Below, piece after piece: positions 42,558 to 51,173 of a DNA stretch of 64,000 bases. A model generated the notes under the pieces. It worked only from the letters and a program-made list of their open reading frames with translations. It searched no databases and was not told where the DNA came from. The stretch comes from Clostridiales bacterium Firm_14 (lineage in GTDB: Bacteria; Bacillota; Clostridia; Saccharofermentanales; Saccharofermentanaceae). Where the stretch lies: positions 62,001-126,000 of the forward strand of contig LVAT01000010.1 in NCBI GenBank assembly GCA_001604135.1, in the 5' to 3' direction. Both the position numbers and the translations under genes were made by a program. Position 1 is the first letter of the stretch. Each line of letters opens with the position of its first letter.

Positions 42558-43616
42558 AATCTGACACTGCATCTGACAGACAATTGCAACATGGACTGCA
42601 GTTACTGCATCCGTGAGAAATGCCCGAAGGACATGACAGAAGATGTCCTCATTGCAGCCTGTGATCTGGCGTTCTCCAAAGGACAAAGAGCAGGTCTGTG
42701 TTTCTTCGGCGGCGAACCTCTGCTCAAAAAGGATCTTATCTACAAGGCATTGGATTATTGCGAAGAAAAGTCCCGGAAGACCGGCATCAGATTCGACTGC
42801 AAGATGACCACAAACGGCTCGCTGCTTGATGAGGAATTCTTAAAGCGCGCTGTAAAAGCAAAGATGGGCATCGGTCTCTCATTCGACGGCAAAGCCCAGG
42901 ATATCTGCAGGATCTTTGCAGGCGGCAAGCCCACATCATCCGTTGTTGAAGAGAAAGCAAAGCTTCTCTTAAGTTATATGCCTGAAGCATCGGCATTAGC
43001 GACGATCGCGCCTCAGGCTGTTCCCTATTACGCCGAATCAGTCAGATATCTTCACGAGCTGGGATTTAAACACATCTCATTTGTCATCGCATACGGCAGG
43101 AAGGTCAACTGGACCGACGAAGATCTTGATGCTTTAAGGGTCCAGCTCGAAAAGGCATGCGAATACATTAAGGAATTATTCATTAAGGACGATAAGGTGT
43201 TTATCGGTCCCATCTATTCGAAGATACGCGAATGCATCAGGGACAAAAATCCCGCTGAGCGCTGTCATCTTGGCGTCAGACAGATGCCCGTAACACCTAA
43301 GGGAGACCTCTATCCCTGCACATCTTTCATCGGCGATAAGAATTATCTGCTGGGTAATGTTTTCGAGGGTCTTAACGATGCAAAGGTCATAGAGATCGCG
43401 AAGAGATCTTCCACTCCCGAGACATGCACCGGCTGTAACCTCGTTAAGCGCTGCACGAATTCATGCGGATGCGCAAACAGAATGAACACAGGCGACGAGA
43501 ATAAGGTGTCGCCCCTGCAGTGTACATACGAGAGAATGCTCATCGAGATTAGCGACAAGCTCGGTGAAGAACTCTATCAGATAGACCCTCAGAGATTTGC
43601 AAAAGAGTTTGGCTGA
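42555..43616 (+). CDS. Radical SAM/SPASM-domain enzyme, 353 aa
   Basis: The N-terminus MNLTLHLTDNCNMDCSYCIR carries the SAM-cluster motif C-x-x-x-C-x-x-C. GGEP follows in CFFGGEPLLKKDL, and a T-x-x-S-F-D-G in IGLSFDGKAQ. The C-terminal ~100 residues form a SPASM/twitch domain: C-H-L-G-V..., YPCTSFIGDKNYLLGN, then CTGCNLVKRCTNSCGCANRM and a last Cys, giving ligands for auxiliary iron-sulfur clusters. Such enzymes (sulfatase maturase/RiPP-maturase-like) modify peptide side chains. It follows the repeat-bearing lipoprotein by 39 nt and has no ribosome-binding site. It converges with the flavin-reductase gene, stop to stop, with no gap. Confidence 0.9.
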   Translation: MNLTLHLTDNCNMDCSYCIREKCPKDMTEDVLIAACDLAFSKGQRAGLCFFGGEPLLKKDLIYKALDYCEEKSRKTGIRFDCKMTTNGSLLDEEFLKRAVKAKMGIGLSFDGKAQDICRIFAGGKPTSSVVEEKAKLLLSYMPEASALATIAPQAVPYYAESVRYLHELGFKHISFVIAYGRKVNWTDEDLDALRVQLEKACEYIKELFIKDDKVFIGPIYSKIRECIRDKNPAERCHLGVRQMPVTPKGDLYPCTSFIGDKNYLLGNVFEGLNDAKVIEIAKRSSTPETCTGCNLVKRCTNSCGCANRMNTGDENKVSPLQCTYERMLIEISDKLGEELYQIDPQRFAKEFG

Positions 43617-44168
43617 TTATCTGATCTTATTTCCGTCTTTGAAGGCTTCTCCGACAACCTCACCCAATCCTATGTAAGTGTTGTTGATCGGATCGAAAGT
43701 GATCGGCTTAAGCTTTTTGGGATCGACCTTGCCGTCCGTAAGAACGCTCTCATCAGCTGAGACATTAACTATCTCACCTACAAGGATACCGTCGTTAAAG
43801 CTCTTTACCCTGCACTCCAATGCCATCGGGAGTTCGTCGATAAGAGGAGCGTCAACGAATTCGCTCTTTGTGGCGTGGAAGCCTGCCTTGGCGAACTTGC
43901 CGGGTTCTTTTCTTCCTGATTCTATGCCGACATAGTCACAGGGGATGACCTGGTCTTCCGTTGCCATGCTGACCGTGAAGGCCTTTCGCACTGCGAGATT
44001 ATCAGTGGTCTTATGCTCACCTAAGCTTATCGTGATCTCCTTATAATCAGTGGTAATTCCCCATGCAGCATTCATCGCATTGGGAACGCCGTTCTCATCG
44101 TATGTGCCGATAATGAGCACCGGCTGCGGATACATAACAGGCTTTGCGCCAAAATTCTTTCTTCCCAT
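43617..44168 (-). CDS. Flavin-reductase-like FMN-binding protein, 183 aa
   Basis: The start MGRKNFGAKPVMYPQPVLII, then GTYDENGVPNAMNAAWGITT matches the flavin reductase-like (FlaRed) family in which the P-N-A-M-N-A-A-W region contacts FMN. The later segment ECRVKSFNDGILVGEIVNVS is also typical. It should bind FMN and use NAD(P)H or serve as an electron carrier. AAAGGAGA precedes the ATG. Its stop touches the stop of the radical SAM gene on the other strand. It lies 18 nt from a membrane-protein gene upstream, so the two may be cotranscribed. Confidence 0.9.
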   Translation of the reverse strand: MGRKNFGAKPVMYPQPVLIIGTYDENGVPNAMNAAWGITTDYKEITISLGEHKTTDNLAVRKAFTVSMATEDQVIPCDYVGIESGRKEPGKFAKAGFHATKSEFVDAPLIDELPMALECRVKSFNDGILVGEIVNVSADESVLTDGKVDPKKLKPITFDPINNTYIGLGEVVGEAFKDGNKIR

Positions 44169-44186
44169 GTTAAGTCTCCTTTCAGA

Positions 44187-44975
44187 TCAATCTTCAATAT
44201 AAGCTGAAGTCTCTTCAAGTTTCTTCTCTGCCCTTTTTGCCATAACCAGGACATATACAGGCATTACGATTCCAACAAACGAACCGAACAACATGTAAAT
44301 GATTTGGAATATTGAGAAGTTTTCTATATGTTCGAAATATATACTTTCCGCACCTGATCCGCCACTAAGACAGAAAGCATAGAAGCCAATGCTTGCGATG
44401 ATCATAACAAGGCTCCAGCAGTATGTTATGAGCCTGATGATCCACGCGTGAGGAATGATCTTCTCGTTCTTCCTGTTCCTGTAAAAAACTACGATCAGAA
44501 TGATTGCAGTAACAGTTCCCGTTACCAGTGAAGTAACGTTTGTGGAAAGGCCAGTACCAGCAATTAGCACTCCTTCACCGCCTATACGGCTTAAGACAAA
44601 TCCGGAAACCACACGTGAAAACGTACTGACTATAGGCTGTGCAAACAGCGGAAAATATATCCATTTACATCCGTAGTTCTTATGAACAAATAAGCAGACA
44701 CATAAAAGTCCGAAAAGCGAAGATACAGCTGCCGCAGCTGTGTCTACGTTAATCAGGATTCTGATGATATCAGAAGTGCGGACGATATTGCGTGCGAGGA
44801 AAGCTGCCTGCGTAACGATTCCGATAATACCTGTAACGATATACCCGATACCCAGGATCTTAACAGACTTGATCTTGCCTGAAACAATAATGAAGCCAAT
44901 GATCACTGCAGCTATTTCAGCAGCAAAGCCAACAAGAGTAATTAATAAGATCAATGGATGAATACCTAGAATCAT
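44187..44975 (-). CDS. Seven-helix membrane protein, 262 aa
   Basis: About seven hydrophobic segments are readable, from PLILLITLVGFAAEIAAVII at the N-terminus to FQIIYMLFGSFVGIVMPVYV near the C-terminus, which ends in a Lys/Glu-rich tail. No signature motif was recognised. The ATG is preceded by AAGGGG, and TATAAT near 45006 (minus) is a likely -10. It lies 18 nt upstream of the flavin-reductase-like gene in the same direction, which may point to a shared transcript. Confidence 0.75.
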   Translation of the reverse strand: MILGIHPLILLITLVGFAAEIAAVIIGFIIVSGKIKSVKILGIGYIVTGIIGIVTQAAFLARNIVRTSDIIRILINVDTAAAAVSSLFGLLCVCLFVHKNYGCKWIYFPLFAQPIVSTFSRVVSGFVLSRIGGEGVLIAGTGLSTNVTSLVTGTVTAIILIVVFYRNRKNEKIIPHAWIIRLITYCWSLVMIIASIGFYAFCLSGGSGAESIYFEHIENFSIFQIIYMLFGSFVGIVMPVYVLVMAKRAEKKLEETSAYIED

Positions 44976-45011
44976 AATTCCTATACCCCTTTTTATCCGC
45001 AGATAATTATA

Positions 45012-45860
45012 TCACTTTTTCCCGTTTATCAGTTCCTCGCTGAATTCGAAAAGCTTCTTTGCAAGTTCCATGTCCTTCGAACGTCTGGAAGATTTGGCTA
45101 TCCTGCACTTGTAGAAATACTCTCCCGTAATGTCTGATACCGAATCGTCTGAAGCTAAGAATATTGCAGTCCTTGCACCCTGTTCAGGTGTCTGGAAAAA
45201 AGGCTTAAGAAGACCTGTTACGGTCTTGCCAAAACCTGTATCTCTATCGATCCCGATGTTGGTCGCAACAGCACCCGGATGGCAGCAGTTTACCTTTATG
45301 CCCCTGTCCTTAACGCGCCTTGCAAGCTCCCTTGTAAAGAGCACGTTCGCAAGCTTGCTCTGTGAGTAAGCCTTAATGACATTAAAGCCCTTCGTAAGAT
45401 TTATGTCGTCGAAATGGATCTTGCCGGTCTTGTGCGCGCCTGATGCTACATTTACGATCCTTCCTCCCTCGCCCATGAGATCTAAAAGGCTCATCGTAAG
45501 AAGGAAATGACCGACGTGATTTATACCGAACTGCCGCTCAATGCCTTCTTCTGTTTCCTGTCTGTCAAGCGAGATGAAGCCTGCGTTATTGACCAGTATG
45601 TCTATGTGGTCGTGGCTCTTTCTGACCAGATTCGCAAAGGCCCTTATGGATGCATAGTTGCCAAGATCACAGAGGATGAGTTCAAGATCGCGGTATTTCT
45701 CAGACGAGAGCTTTTCGAGCGCTTCGGTACCGCGCTTCTCACTTCTGCAGAGCATGATGACTTTAGCTCCCATGTCGCTTAATGCTCTCACGGTTGCCAT
45801 GCCCATTCCGGAATTAGCTCCGGTTACTATAGCTGTCTTATTCCGCAACTTGCCGCTCAT
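45012..45860 (-). CDS. Short-chain dehydrogenase/reductase, 282 aa
   Basis: The start is placed at ATG 45860 (MSGKLRNKTAIVTGANSGMG). Cofactor motif T-G-A-N-S-G-M-G is present, as are LVNNAGF (N-N-A-G), the catalytic Ser in VNVASGAHKTG, and Y-S-Q-S-K. The family is the classical or WW-domain-oxidoreductase-like SDR using NADP(H); the Arg after the cofactor motif (MLCRSEKRG) favours NADPH. The frame remains open 24 nt further upstream (to 45884) but no ribosome-binding site is seen at either start; TATAAT at 45867-45872 sits 6 nt before ATG 45860. Substrate unknown. Confidence 0.88.
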   Translation of the reverse strand: MSGKLRNKTAIVTGANSGMGMATVRALSDMGAKVIMLCRSEKRGTEALEKLSSEKYRDLELILCDLGNYASIRAFANLVRKSHDHIDILVNNAGFISLDRQETEEGIERQFGINHVGHFLLTMSLLDLMGEGGRIVNVASGAHKTGKIHFDDINLTKGFNVIKAYSQSKLANVLFTRELARRVKDRGIKVNCCHPGAVATNIGIDRDTGFGKTVTGLLKPFFQTPEQGARTAIFLASDDSVSDITGEYFYKCRIAKSSRRSKDMELAKKLFEFSEELINGKK

Positions 45861-45872
45861 AAAATCATTATA
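45861..45872 (-). promoter_or_regulatory. Candidate leaderless start: TATAAT 6 nt before ATG 45860
   Basis: On the minus strand TATAAT is followed by GATTTT and ATG. There is no Shine-Dalgarno sequence. The spacing equals those at 42555 and 54104. Confidence 0.45.
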
Positions 45873-46023
45873 TGTGGGAGCCATTAGGATTGAAAGGCAA
45901 AATTAACTGAAAAACAGACATTCCCGGTGATGTTCTTTTGAACTCCAGCGGATATAATATAAATGTTGCAGGTATTCTTTTTGGGTAAGAATAAATTTCA
46001 AAGTACGAGGAAGGAGAATTGCT

Positions 46024-46926
46024 ATGAGTGTTGTTGAGAAGTCTTTCTACAAGGGTGAAGTAATAGTCAAAGAGGGCGATATCGGCGACAGCTTCTTCCG
46101 CCTGCTTGAGGGCAAGGCAAGCGTCTATGCAGACTGGGACAAGAAGGACCAGGAGCCTTTCCGCATCGCGCTTCTCGAGACCGGCGAATACTTCGGCGAG
46201 ATGGCGATAATAGATTCGATCCCCAGAAATGCGACGATCGTTGCAGTCGGCAACGTTCGCGTAATCGAGATCCCGAAGGATGAACTCACCACATATTTCC
46301 AGGAGAATCCTGACCAGATCTTAGAGCTCATGAAGCACCTGGGCAGAAGAGTCCAGGCCATGACAAACGACTATAACGAAGCCAAGGCCCTCCTTAAAGA
46401 AGTCAAAGAGGCAGAAGCTTCCAAGAAGAAGTCCTTGTTCTCCAGGATCAAGAAGCATGTAGACATGTATGAGAACAACAAGGATTACATCGCACCTCCG
46501 AGCGCAGAAGCCATTAACGAAGCTTTCGAAGCGATCACAGATGAAGGCACGGGCGACATCCAGAACTATGATACGAATACTCTCATCTATCAGGAAGGTG
46601 CTCTCGAGAACACGATGTACATCCTGCGCAGCGGAACGGTCGGAATGTATAACAGTGACGGCGAGAAATTATCGGAACTTAAGCCTGTATCACTATTCGG
46701 TGAACTCGGCATGCTCGCTAATGAGAAGAGAGAAGCTAATGCGGTTTCCGAATCCGACGACACATATGTGGAGACGATCACTCCCGAGTACTTAGAGCCC
46801 CTCTTCCTCTCCTGCCCCGTCAAGATCGAACTGATATTAAAGCAGCTCTCATACCGCTTAAGAGTCCTTAACATCGATGTCATCAACACATGTAAAGAGA
46901 TCACGGAAACATACAACAAGAAGTAA
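46024..46926 (+). CDS. Tandem cyclic-nucleotide-binding-domain protein, 300 aa
   Basis: Two CNB (cap/CRP-like) domains lie at residues about 1-115 and 180-285. The first phosphate-binding cassette is FGEMAIIDSIPRNATIVA with intact Glu and Arg. The second is FGELGMLANEKREANAVS with Glu and Arg also preserved. There is no helix-turn-helix or kinase domain; a helical Lys-rich linker (KEVKEAEASKKKSLFSRIKK) joins them. AAGGAGAA precedes the ATG and TATAAT at 45953-45958 is a good -10. It resembles the regulatory subunit of eukaryotic PKA in arrangement, but the partner is unknown. Ligand could be cAMP, cGMP or a dinucleotide. Confidence 0.88.
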   Translation: MSVVEKSFYKGEVIVKEGDIGDSFFRLLEGKASVYADWDKKDQEPFRIALLETGEYFGEMAIIDSIPRNATIVAVGNVRVIEIPKDELTTYFQENPDQILELMKHLGRRVQAMTNDYNEAKALLKEVKEAEASKKKSLFSRIKKHVDMYENNKDYIAPPSAEAINEAFEAITDEGTGDIQNYDTNTLIYQEGALENTMYILRSGTVGMYNSDGEKLSELKPVSLFGELGMLANEKREANAVSESDDTYVETITPEYLEPLFLSCPVKIELILKQLSYRLRVLNIDVINTCKEITETYNKK

Positions 46927-46933
46927 TGATCAA

Positions 46934-46983
46934 AAGCAATATAAAAACCTGTCTGAGATATCAGGCAGGTTTTTATATTGCTT
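46934..46983. terminator. Long bidirectional intrinsic terminator
   Basis: A 50-nt hairpin (AAGCAATATAAAAACCTGTC and its complement GGCAGGTTTTTATATTGCTT, with a loop of GAGATATCA or less) separates convergent genes 46024-46926 and 47000-48271. One G-U wobble interrupts an otherwise perfect stem of about 23 pairs. The A5 and T5 runs within the arms make it active in both directions. Confidence 0.88.
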
Positions 46984-46999
46984 GGATTTTTGCAGCATC

Positions 47000-48271
47000 T
47001 TATCTTCCCAGATAATCCATTGCCCAGTCTACATCCTCTATCCTGTTTGCTGATCCGCAGTGAGGACATGTCTTGGTCCCGGTGGCATCGTAAGAACCTC
47101 CGCAGTTCGGGCAATGAAGGCTCGTGATATTGAATCCCAGATTAACGGGCTTTGAGATGTTCTTCTTTACAACGACACGGAACATGTCTTTTACGATCTT
47201 GATCTGATCTCCGTTAATGTATGTATTATCGAGATGTACATTTGCATTAACAACAACGTAATCGCCGATGACTTCCATTCTCGTAATGCCTACTTCACCA
47301 AGCGATGAGACATTCAGTATGTTCTTAAATGACGGATCCAAAGCAGGGCCGTTATAGAAAGTCAGTTCCTCAGGCTTCTCGGAATAGATGAGCATCTTTA
47401 TCATAGAGACTGTCTTATCGGCAAAGTATTCATATGAATACTCCTGAGAGAGCTTCTCCATATAATCTTTGAAGGCCGTTCTCGACCCCTTGTAGATCGT
47501 GGACATCTTGTTGCTTCTGGCATCGTTGGTCTCATACTTCATCTTATCTATCCAGTAAGCAATGCAGTAACCGAAAGTGGGGCCGAAGATCAAAGCCAAG
47601 ATCAATCCTATAAGAACGATTCCGATGAAGCCGGAAACGTGCTGATATGTAAGCGCATTAAAGCCGCCGAAGAAAATAAACGGAGTAAATATGGCTCCAA
47701 ATGAGATCGGGATCGTCCATTTGCAGATCTTTGCAGTCCTTCCTGATTTGTAGCCGATGTCCAGATTGAAATAGTAGTTGGTTATCTTCGGATAGAACTC
47801 AGACATCTTGAATTTGGTTCCGCAGTAAGGGCACCCTGCAACGAGCTGCGCAACTGTAGATACAGCTCCGCACGAAGGACATTTGTACTGTCTGTCAGCA
47901 GGATTCTCCTCCGTCGCAAAATCCGTTACCGTCTGGGAAAGCTTATAATTGTCCACATTTCTATAGAGGCGCCTGCCGTTCTTGTAATAGGACTCATCCT
48001 TTTTGCAGGTGCGGCTCTCCTTATAGAACTCGAAATGATCGTCGCCCTGGCAGCGCCCTAACTTAAAGCCTTCCGTCCAAATGCCTCTCGGAATTATATC
48101 CATCTTCATAGTCACGCCATGCTTCTCTAGCCTGTCGTGCTGAAGCTTAATGCCGTAATTAAGATCTCGGTCAGCGCATTCCAGGCTCTCACCCTTACTG
48201 ATCGCATCATCGATCCCTGCCGCGAATCTCTCGAAAATATCGCTGCTCTCACTAGACCATTCTTTTGCCAT
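47000..48271 (-). CDS. Zinc-ribbon membrane protein, 423 aa
   Basis: ATG at 48271 follows AGGGGTAAGG. Two zinc ribbons are visible: C-P-S-C...C-P-Y-C near residues 132-152 and C-P-N-C...C-P-H-C near 394-412 close to the C-terminus. Between them are two membrane helices (about 189-210 and 218-245) and a region of about 140 residues with a Tim44/lipid-carrier-like look (TYINGDQIKIVKDMFRVVVK). Such zinc-ribbon plus membrane proteins are widespread in Clostridia but uncharacterised. The -10 TATAAT near 48308 supports an independent transcript. Confidence 0.78.
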   Translation of the reverse strand: MAKEWSSESSDIFERFAAGIDDAISKGESLECADRDLNYGIKLQHDRLEKHGVTMKMDIIPRGIWTEGFKLGRCQGDDHFEFYKESRTCKKDESYYKNGRRLYRNVDNYKLSQTVTDFATEENPADRQYKCPSCGAVSTVAQLVAGCPYCGTKFKMSEFYPKITNYYFNLDIGYKSGRTAKICKWTIPISFGAIFTPFIFFGGFNALTYQHVSGFIGIVLIGLILALIFGPTFGYCIAYWIDKMKYETNDARSNKMSTIYKGSRTAFKDYMEKLSQEYSYEYFADKTVSMIKMLIYSEKPEELTFYNGPALDPSFKNILNVSSLGEVGITRMEVIGDYVVVNANVHLDNTYINGDQIKIVKDMFRVVVKKNISKPVNLGFNITSLHCPNCGGSYDATGTKTCPHCGSANRIEDVDWAMDYLGR

Positions 48272-48367
48272 AACCTTACCCCTATTTCTTTGCAAGAGTG
48301 ATTTCATTATAACATCTGCTCAATAATAATTTACAAATTCGCTGTTATACGAACATCAATCCGCATT

Positions 48368-48464
48368 CACTGTAATACAGGGCCTAAAAAAAAACACCAA
48401 CAATTATATAAATCGGCGTTTTTATATAATTGTTGCCCCTCAAAAACAGGCCTGTATTACAGTG
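48368..48464. repeat. 97-nt nested inverted repeat
   Basis: Outer arms CACTGTAATACAGGGCCT and AGGCCTGTATTACAGTG pair across an inner perfect hairpin whose arms CAACAATTATATAAA and TTTATATAATTGTTG occupy 48398-48412 and 48421-48435. The inner loop is the 8 nt TCGGCGTT. CTGTAATACAG in the outer arm is itself a near palindrome. It lies between two same-direction genes and could act as terminator or be a miniature mobile element (MITE-like). No flanking target-site duplication was obvious. Confidence 0.85.
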
Positions 48465-48536
48465 AACCGTATTTCAATAATATAAAGGGGCCGCCTCGTT
48501 TTCGAGACAACCCCTGAAAGCCGGAAATAATAAATC

Positions 48537-50024
48537 TTACTTGCACTCCACGCCTTCTTTTTTGCAGATACGCCATGCGGCATATTTGCCCTGCGCAGTT
48601 GCCGGCGGAAGTCCGCCTGAACCCATGAGCCACTGGCCAGCGAGGAATACGTTCTTGAGCTTCTTGATGACGCCCGGAGTCGTAACGGTCTTCGTATCCT
48701 TGTCGGCAACAAAGCCCATGTACGCGCCTCTGTAAGCGTTGAAGCGCTTAGCGTATGTGACAGGTGACCATGTATCAAGGATAGTGATCTTCCCCTTTGT
48801 CTCAGGGCACTTCTCTTCGATGATGTGCATCATGGCCTCTGCGATCTCAGCCTTCTTGGCTTCATATGCTTCCTTGTCGTCAGCTATTGCAAACCACTTG
48901 TCGACGTCGTCTGTGTACTGGAATATCTTCATCTGAAGGATGGTCTTGCCTTCAGGCGTGATCGTTGGGTCGTAGTCGTAGCAGATAACGCCGACGTCCT
49001 TGATCTCCTTGTCCCAGACTGTAAGTCCGTTGCTCTCCCAGAATGTCGTGTCGGGAATAAAGTTTGTTTTTCCGTCAACAAGGAATGCTGCGTGGAACTT
49101 TGAGAATACCGAGAAATGCTCCTTGTCGCCGAAGGGCTTCTGGAGCTTCTTGGGCATATATTCTGAAGGCAGGAGCTTTGTAAATGTGTGGTTGGCATCT
49201 GATGCGCAGATGACGTAATCAGCCTTAACTTCTGTGCCGTCCTCCAATACGACGCCGCTTGCGAGTTTGCCTTCGATCTTAACGTTCTTAACGGGAGCAT
49301 TTAAGTGGAGCTTGCCGCCTGCTGCCTTATACTTGTTCGCGATCCTTGTCGCAGCTGCAAGAGATCCGCCCTCAGGGATATCGCCGCTTCCTGATGTGCA
49401 CATAGCGTAAGACATGATGAATGAATATGCCTGAGTGTTCTCAGGGTGTGTCATCAAGACAGCGCTTCTTAACACCGGGCTCTTGAAGCTCTCGGATAAG
49501 TCCTTAACGCTTACGCCCTTATATGCCTTCTGGGCAGCGGGAACGTTCTTTGCAAAGTCGCCAAGCTTCATGAAGTCTCTCGGGCCCATCTTATCCATAG
49601 GCTTGTCGATCGGCATTATCATGCTCTCTGCTCTTGTGACGTTCTCGAAAAATTTCTCGATAACATCTTTATCTTCAGGTGAGAGCTCCAGCATCTCACG
49701 CTTTGTTCTTTCCTTGTCTCTCCAGAAAGTGATCTCGCCGCCGTGGCCTTCGTACTTGAAGAAATAGTCCTTGCTGTACATGTTAAGGCCTTCTTCGAGC
49801 ATGCCGATCTCATGCCAGAGACCGTTCATGTCACTGCCCTTTTTGCTGCACATGAGATAGTCGATGCAGTTGTCGATGTAGACTCCGTCGCGCTTCCAGC
49901 CCGTAAGCTCTCCGCCTGCCACAGGATTCTTCTCGTAGATCTCTGTCTCGAATCCCGAGTTTTGCAGGATAATGCCTGCAGTCATTCCGGAGATGCCTGC
50001 TCCGACAATGATTACCTTTTTCAT
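48537..50024 (-). CDS. FAD-dependent oxidoreductase of the phytoene-desaturase/carotenoid type, 495 aa
   Basis: The N-terminal dinucleotide fold is VIIVGAGISGMTAGIILQNS (G-x-G-x-x-G) with Glu in EIYEKNPVAGG, and the CrtI-like FAD-motif G-G-x-x-x-x-x-x-x-G-x-x-x-D. The C-terminal segment contains NVFLAGQWLMGSGGLPPATA, the second FAD-binding region of amine-oxidase/desaturase proteins. No carotenoid genes lie nearby, so the substrate is unknown; related proteins act on lipids or are orphan retinol-saturase-like enzymes. GGGGGG precedes the ATG and TATACT near 50076 (minus) is a possible -10. Confidence 0.88.
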   Translation of the reverse strand: MKKVIIVGAGISGMTAGIILQNSGFETEIYEKNPVAGGELTGWKRDGVYIDNCIDYLMCSKKGSDMNGLWHEIGMLEEGLNMYSKDYFFKYEGHGGEITFWRDKERTKREMLELSPEDKDVIEKFFENVTRAESMIMPIDKPMDKMGPRDFMKLGDFAKNVPAAQKAYKGVSVKDLSESFKSPVLRSAVLMTHPENTQAYSFIMSYAMCTSGSGDIPEGGSLAAATRIANKYKAAGGKLHLNAPVKNVKIEGKLASGVVLEDGTEVKADYVICASDANHTFTKLLPSEYMPKKLQKPFGDKEHFSVFSKFHAAFLVDGKTNFIPDTTFWESNGLTVWDKEIKDVGVICYDYDPTITPEGKTILQMKIFQYTDDVDKWFAIADDKEAYEAKKAEIAEAMMHIIEEKCPETKGKITILDTWSPVTYAKRFNAYRGAYMGFVADKDTKTVTTPGVIKKLKNVFLAGQWLMGSGGLPPATAQGKYAAWRICKKEGVECK

Positions 50025-50079
50025 TGATTAGATTCCCCCCTGGATATGTTTGTGTCCGAGAAACACTTTTGTAAGTATA

Positions 50080-51126
50080 TCACTGAACCTTGAATTTACT
50101 TCCTATAAATCTGTCGGTCCTGACTCTCTCGTAAAGGGAGGGATATATGCATGTACGGTTCTCGGAAGGCTCTTCCGACTTATCGTTATCAAGGCGGGTG
50201 CCCACATAGAAGACAACCGGCTTTTTCGCATCGTAAAGTTTTATGGAGATCTGTCTTCTTACTGCACTGAAAAAGTTCAGATAAGGAGGCGTCATTTTGA
50301 CTGATTCTATCTCTCTATAATTGAATTCTCTGCCGTTGATCGTCAGCGCTTTCGAATCGAATTTCAGAGTCTTAACAGTTTCCTTGGTCTCGATCTGATT
50401 AAGACGCCATAAGAAACAAAGAATGATAATACCAAGTATCCAGAAAAACACGCCGGCTTCTATGGCTCCGATATACTTGACCGGATTATTGAGGACCTTG
50501 AAAAATATAGTGTAATAAGCCACAGGTCCCAGTACGACCAAGGCTATTAACACCCCTATCATCTTCTTGATACTTCCGTCCGACTGATCCGACAGTTTTC
50601 CTTCGTATTCATCGCCTTCGAAAGCTTCGTATTCTATATCACCAAGCTTTTCGTGCTTGCATATAAGGATGGCATCTGAGATCTCCATAAAAAGTTCGTT
50701 ATTTACCGGCAGATTATAGAAGATATTAGACTCGGAATCTTCTTCATCAACGAAAACAAGTTCTCTTCTCATCTTCGATCTGGATCCGCTGAAATGAGGT
50801 CCGATATAATCCTCCACAGGATATACGTCATGCTCAGTGCCTACCGTAATATCGACTTCATCCTTGATTATCTTAACGCAGGAATCCTTGATCTTGAGCA
50901 TGCTGTACACGCCATATATCAATGCGATCACAGCAGCTCCGCCAACAACAGCCAATGCGGTCTTTATCCCCTCTTCAAATGTAGCTTTGCCGGATACGAT
51001 CATCTTGACCGTGAAAAAGATCGTTGCTAATAAAACAAATCCCCACAAGCGTAAAAACTTGATTATCAATGTCTTGATCTTATAGCCCTTATTAGTGAAG
51101 ATCTGTTCCGTGTTCGGTGTACCCAT
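50080..51126 (-). CDS. Membrane protein of unknown function, 348 aa
   Basis: Four hydrophobic helices form two pairs: residues about 24-45 with 58-78, and 195-214 with 220-242. The intervening and C-terminal parts are soluble. The C-terminal ~100 residues (TKETVKTLKFDSKALTINGR, then EFNYREIESVKMTPPYL) look like a PH-like or YcxB-type domain facing the cytosol. GGGGGC precedes the ATG. It has no recognised partner and lies 47 nt from the next gene upstream in the same direction. Confidence 0.7.
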   Translation of the reverse strand: MGTPNTEQIFTNKGYKIKTLIIKFLRLWGFVLLATIFFTVKMIVSGKATFEEGIKTALAVVGGAAVIALIYGVYSMLKIKDSCVKIIKDEVDITVGTEHDVYPVEDYIGPHFSGSRSKMRRELVFVDEEDSESNIFYNLPVNNELFMEISDAILICKHEKLGDIEYEAFEGDEYEGKLSDQSDGSIKKMIGVLIALVVLGPVAYYTIFFKVLNNPVKYIGAIEAGVFFWILGIIILCFLWRLNQIETKETVKTLKFDSKALTINGREFNYREIESVKMTPPYLNFFSAVRRQISIKLYDAKKPVVFYVGTRLDNDKSEEPSENRTCIYPSLYERVRTDRFIGSKFKVQ

Positions 51127-51173
51127 AACTGCCCCCTGCTGACGCGAACCACGCGATTTAAAGACAGTATAGC

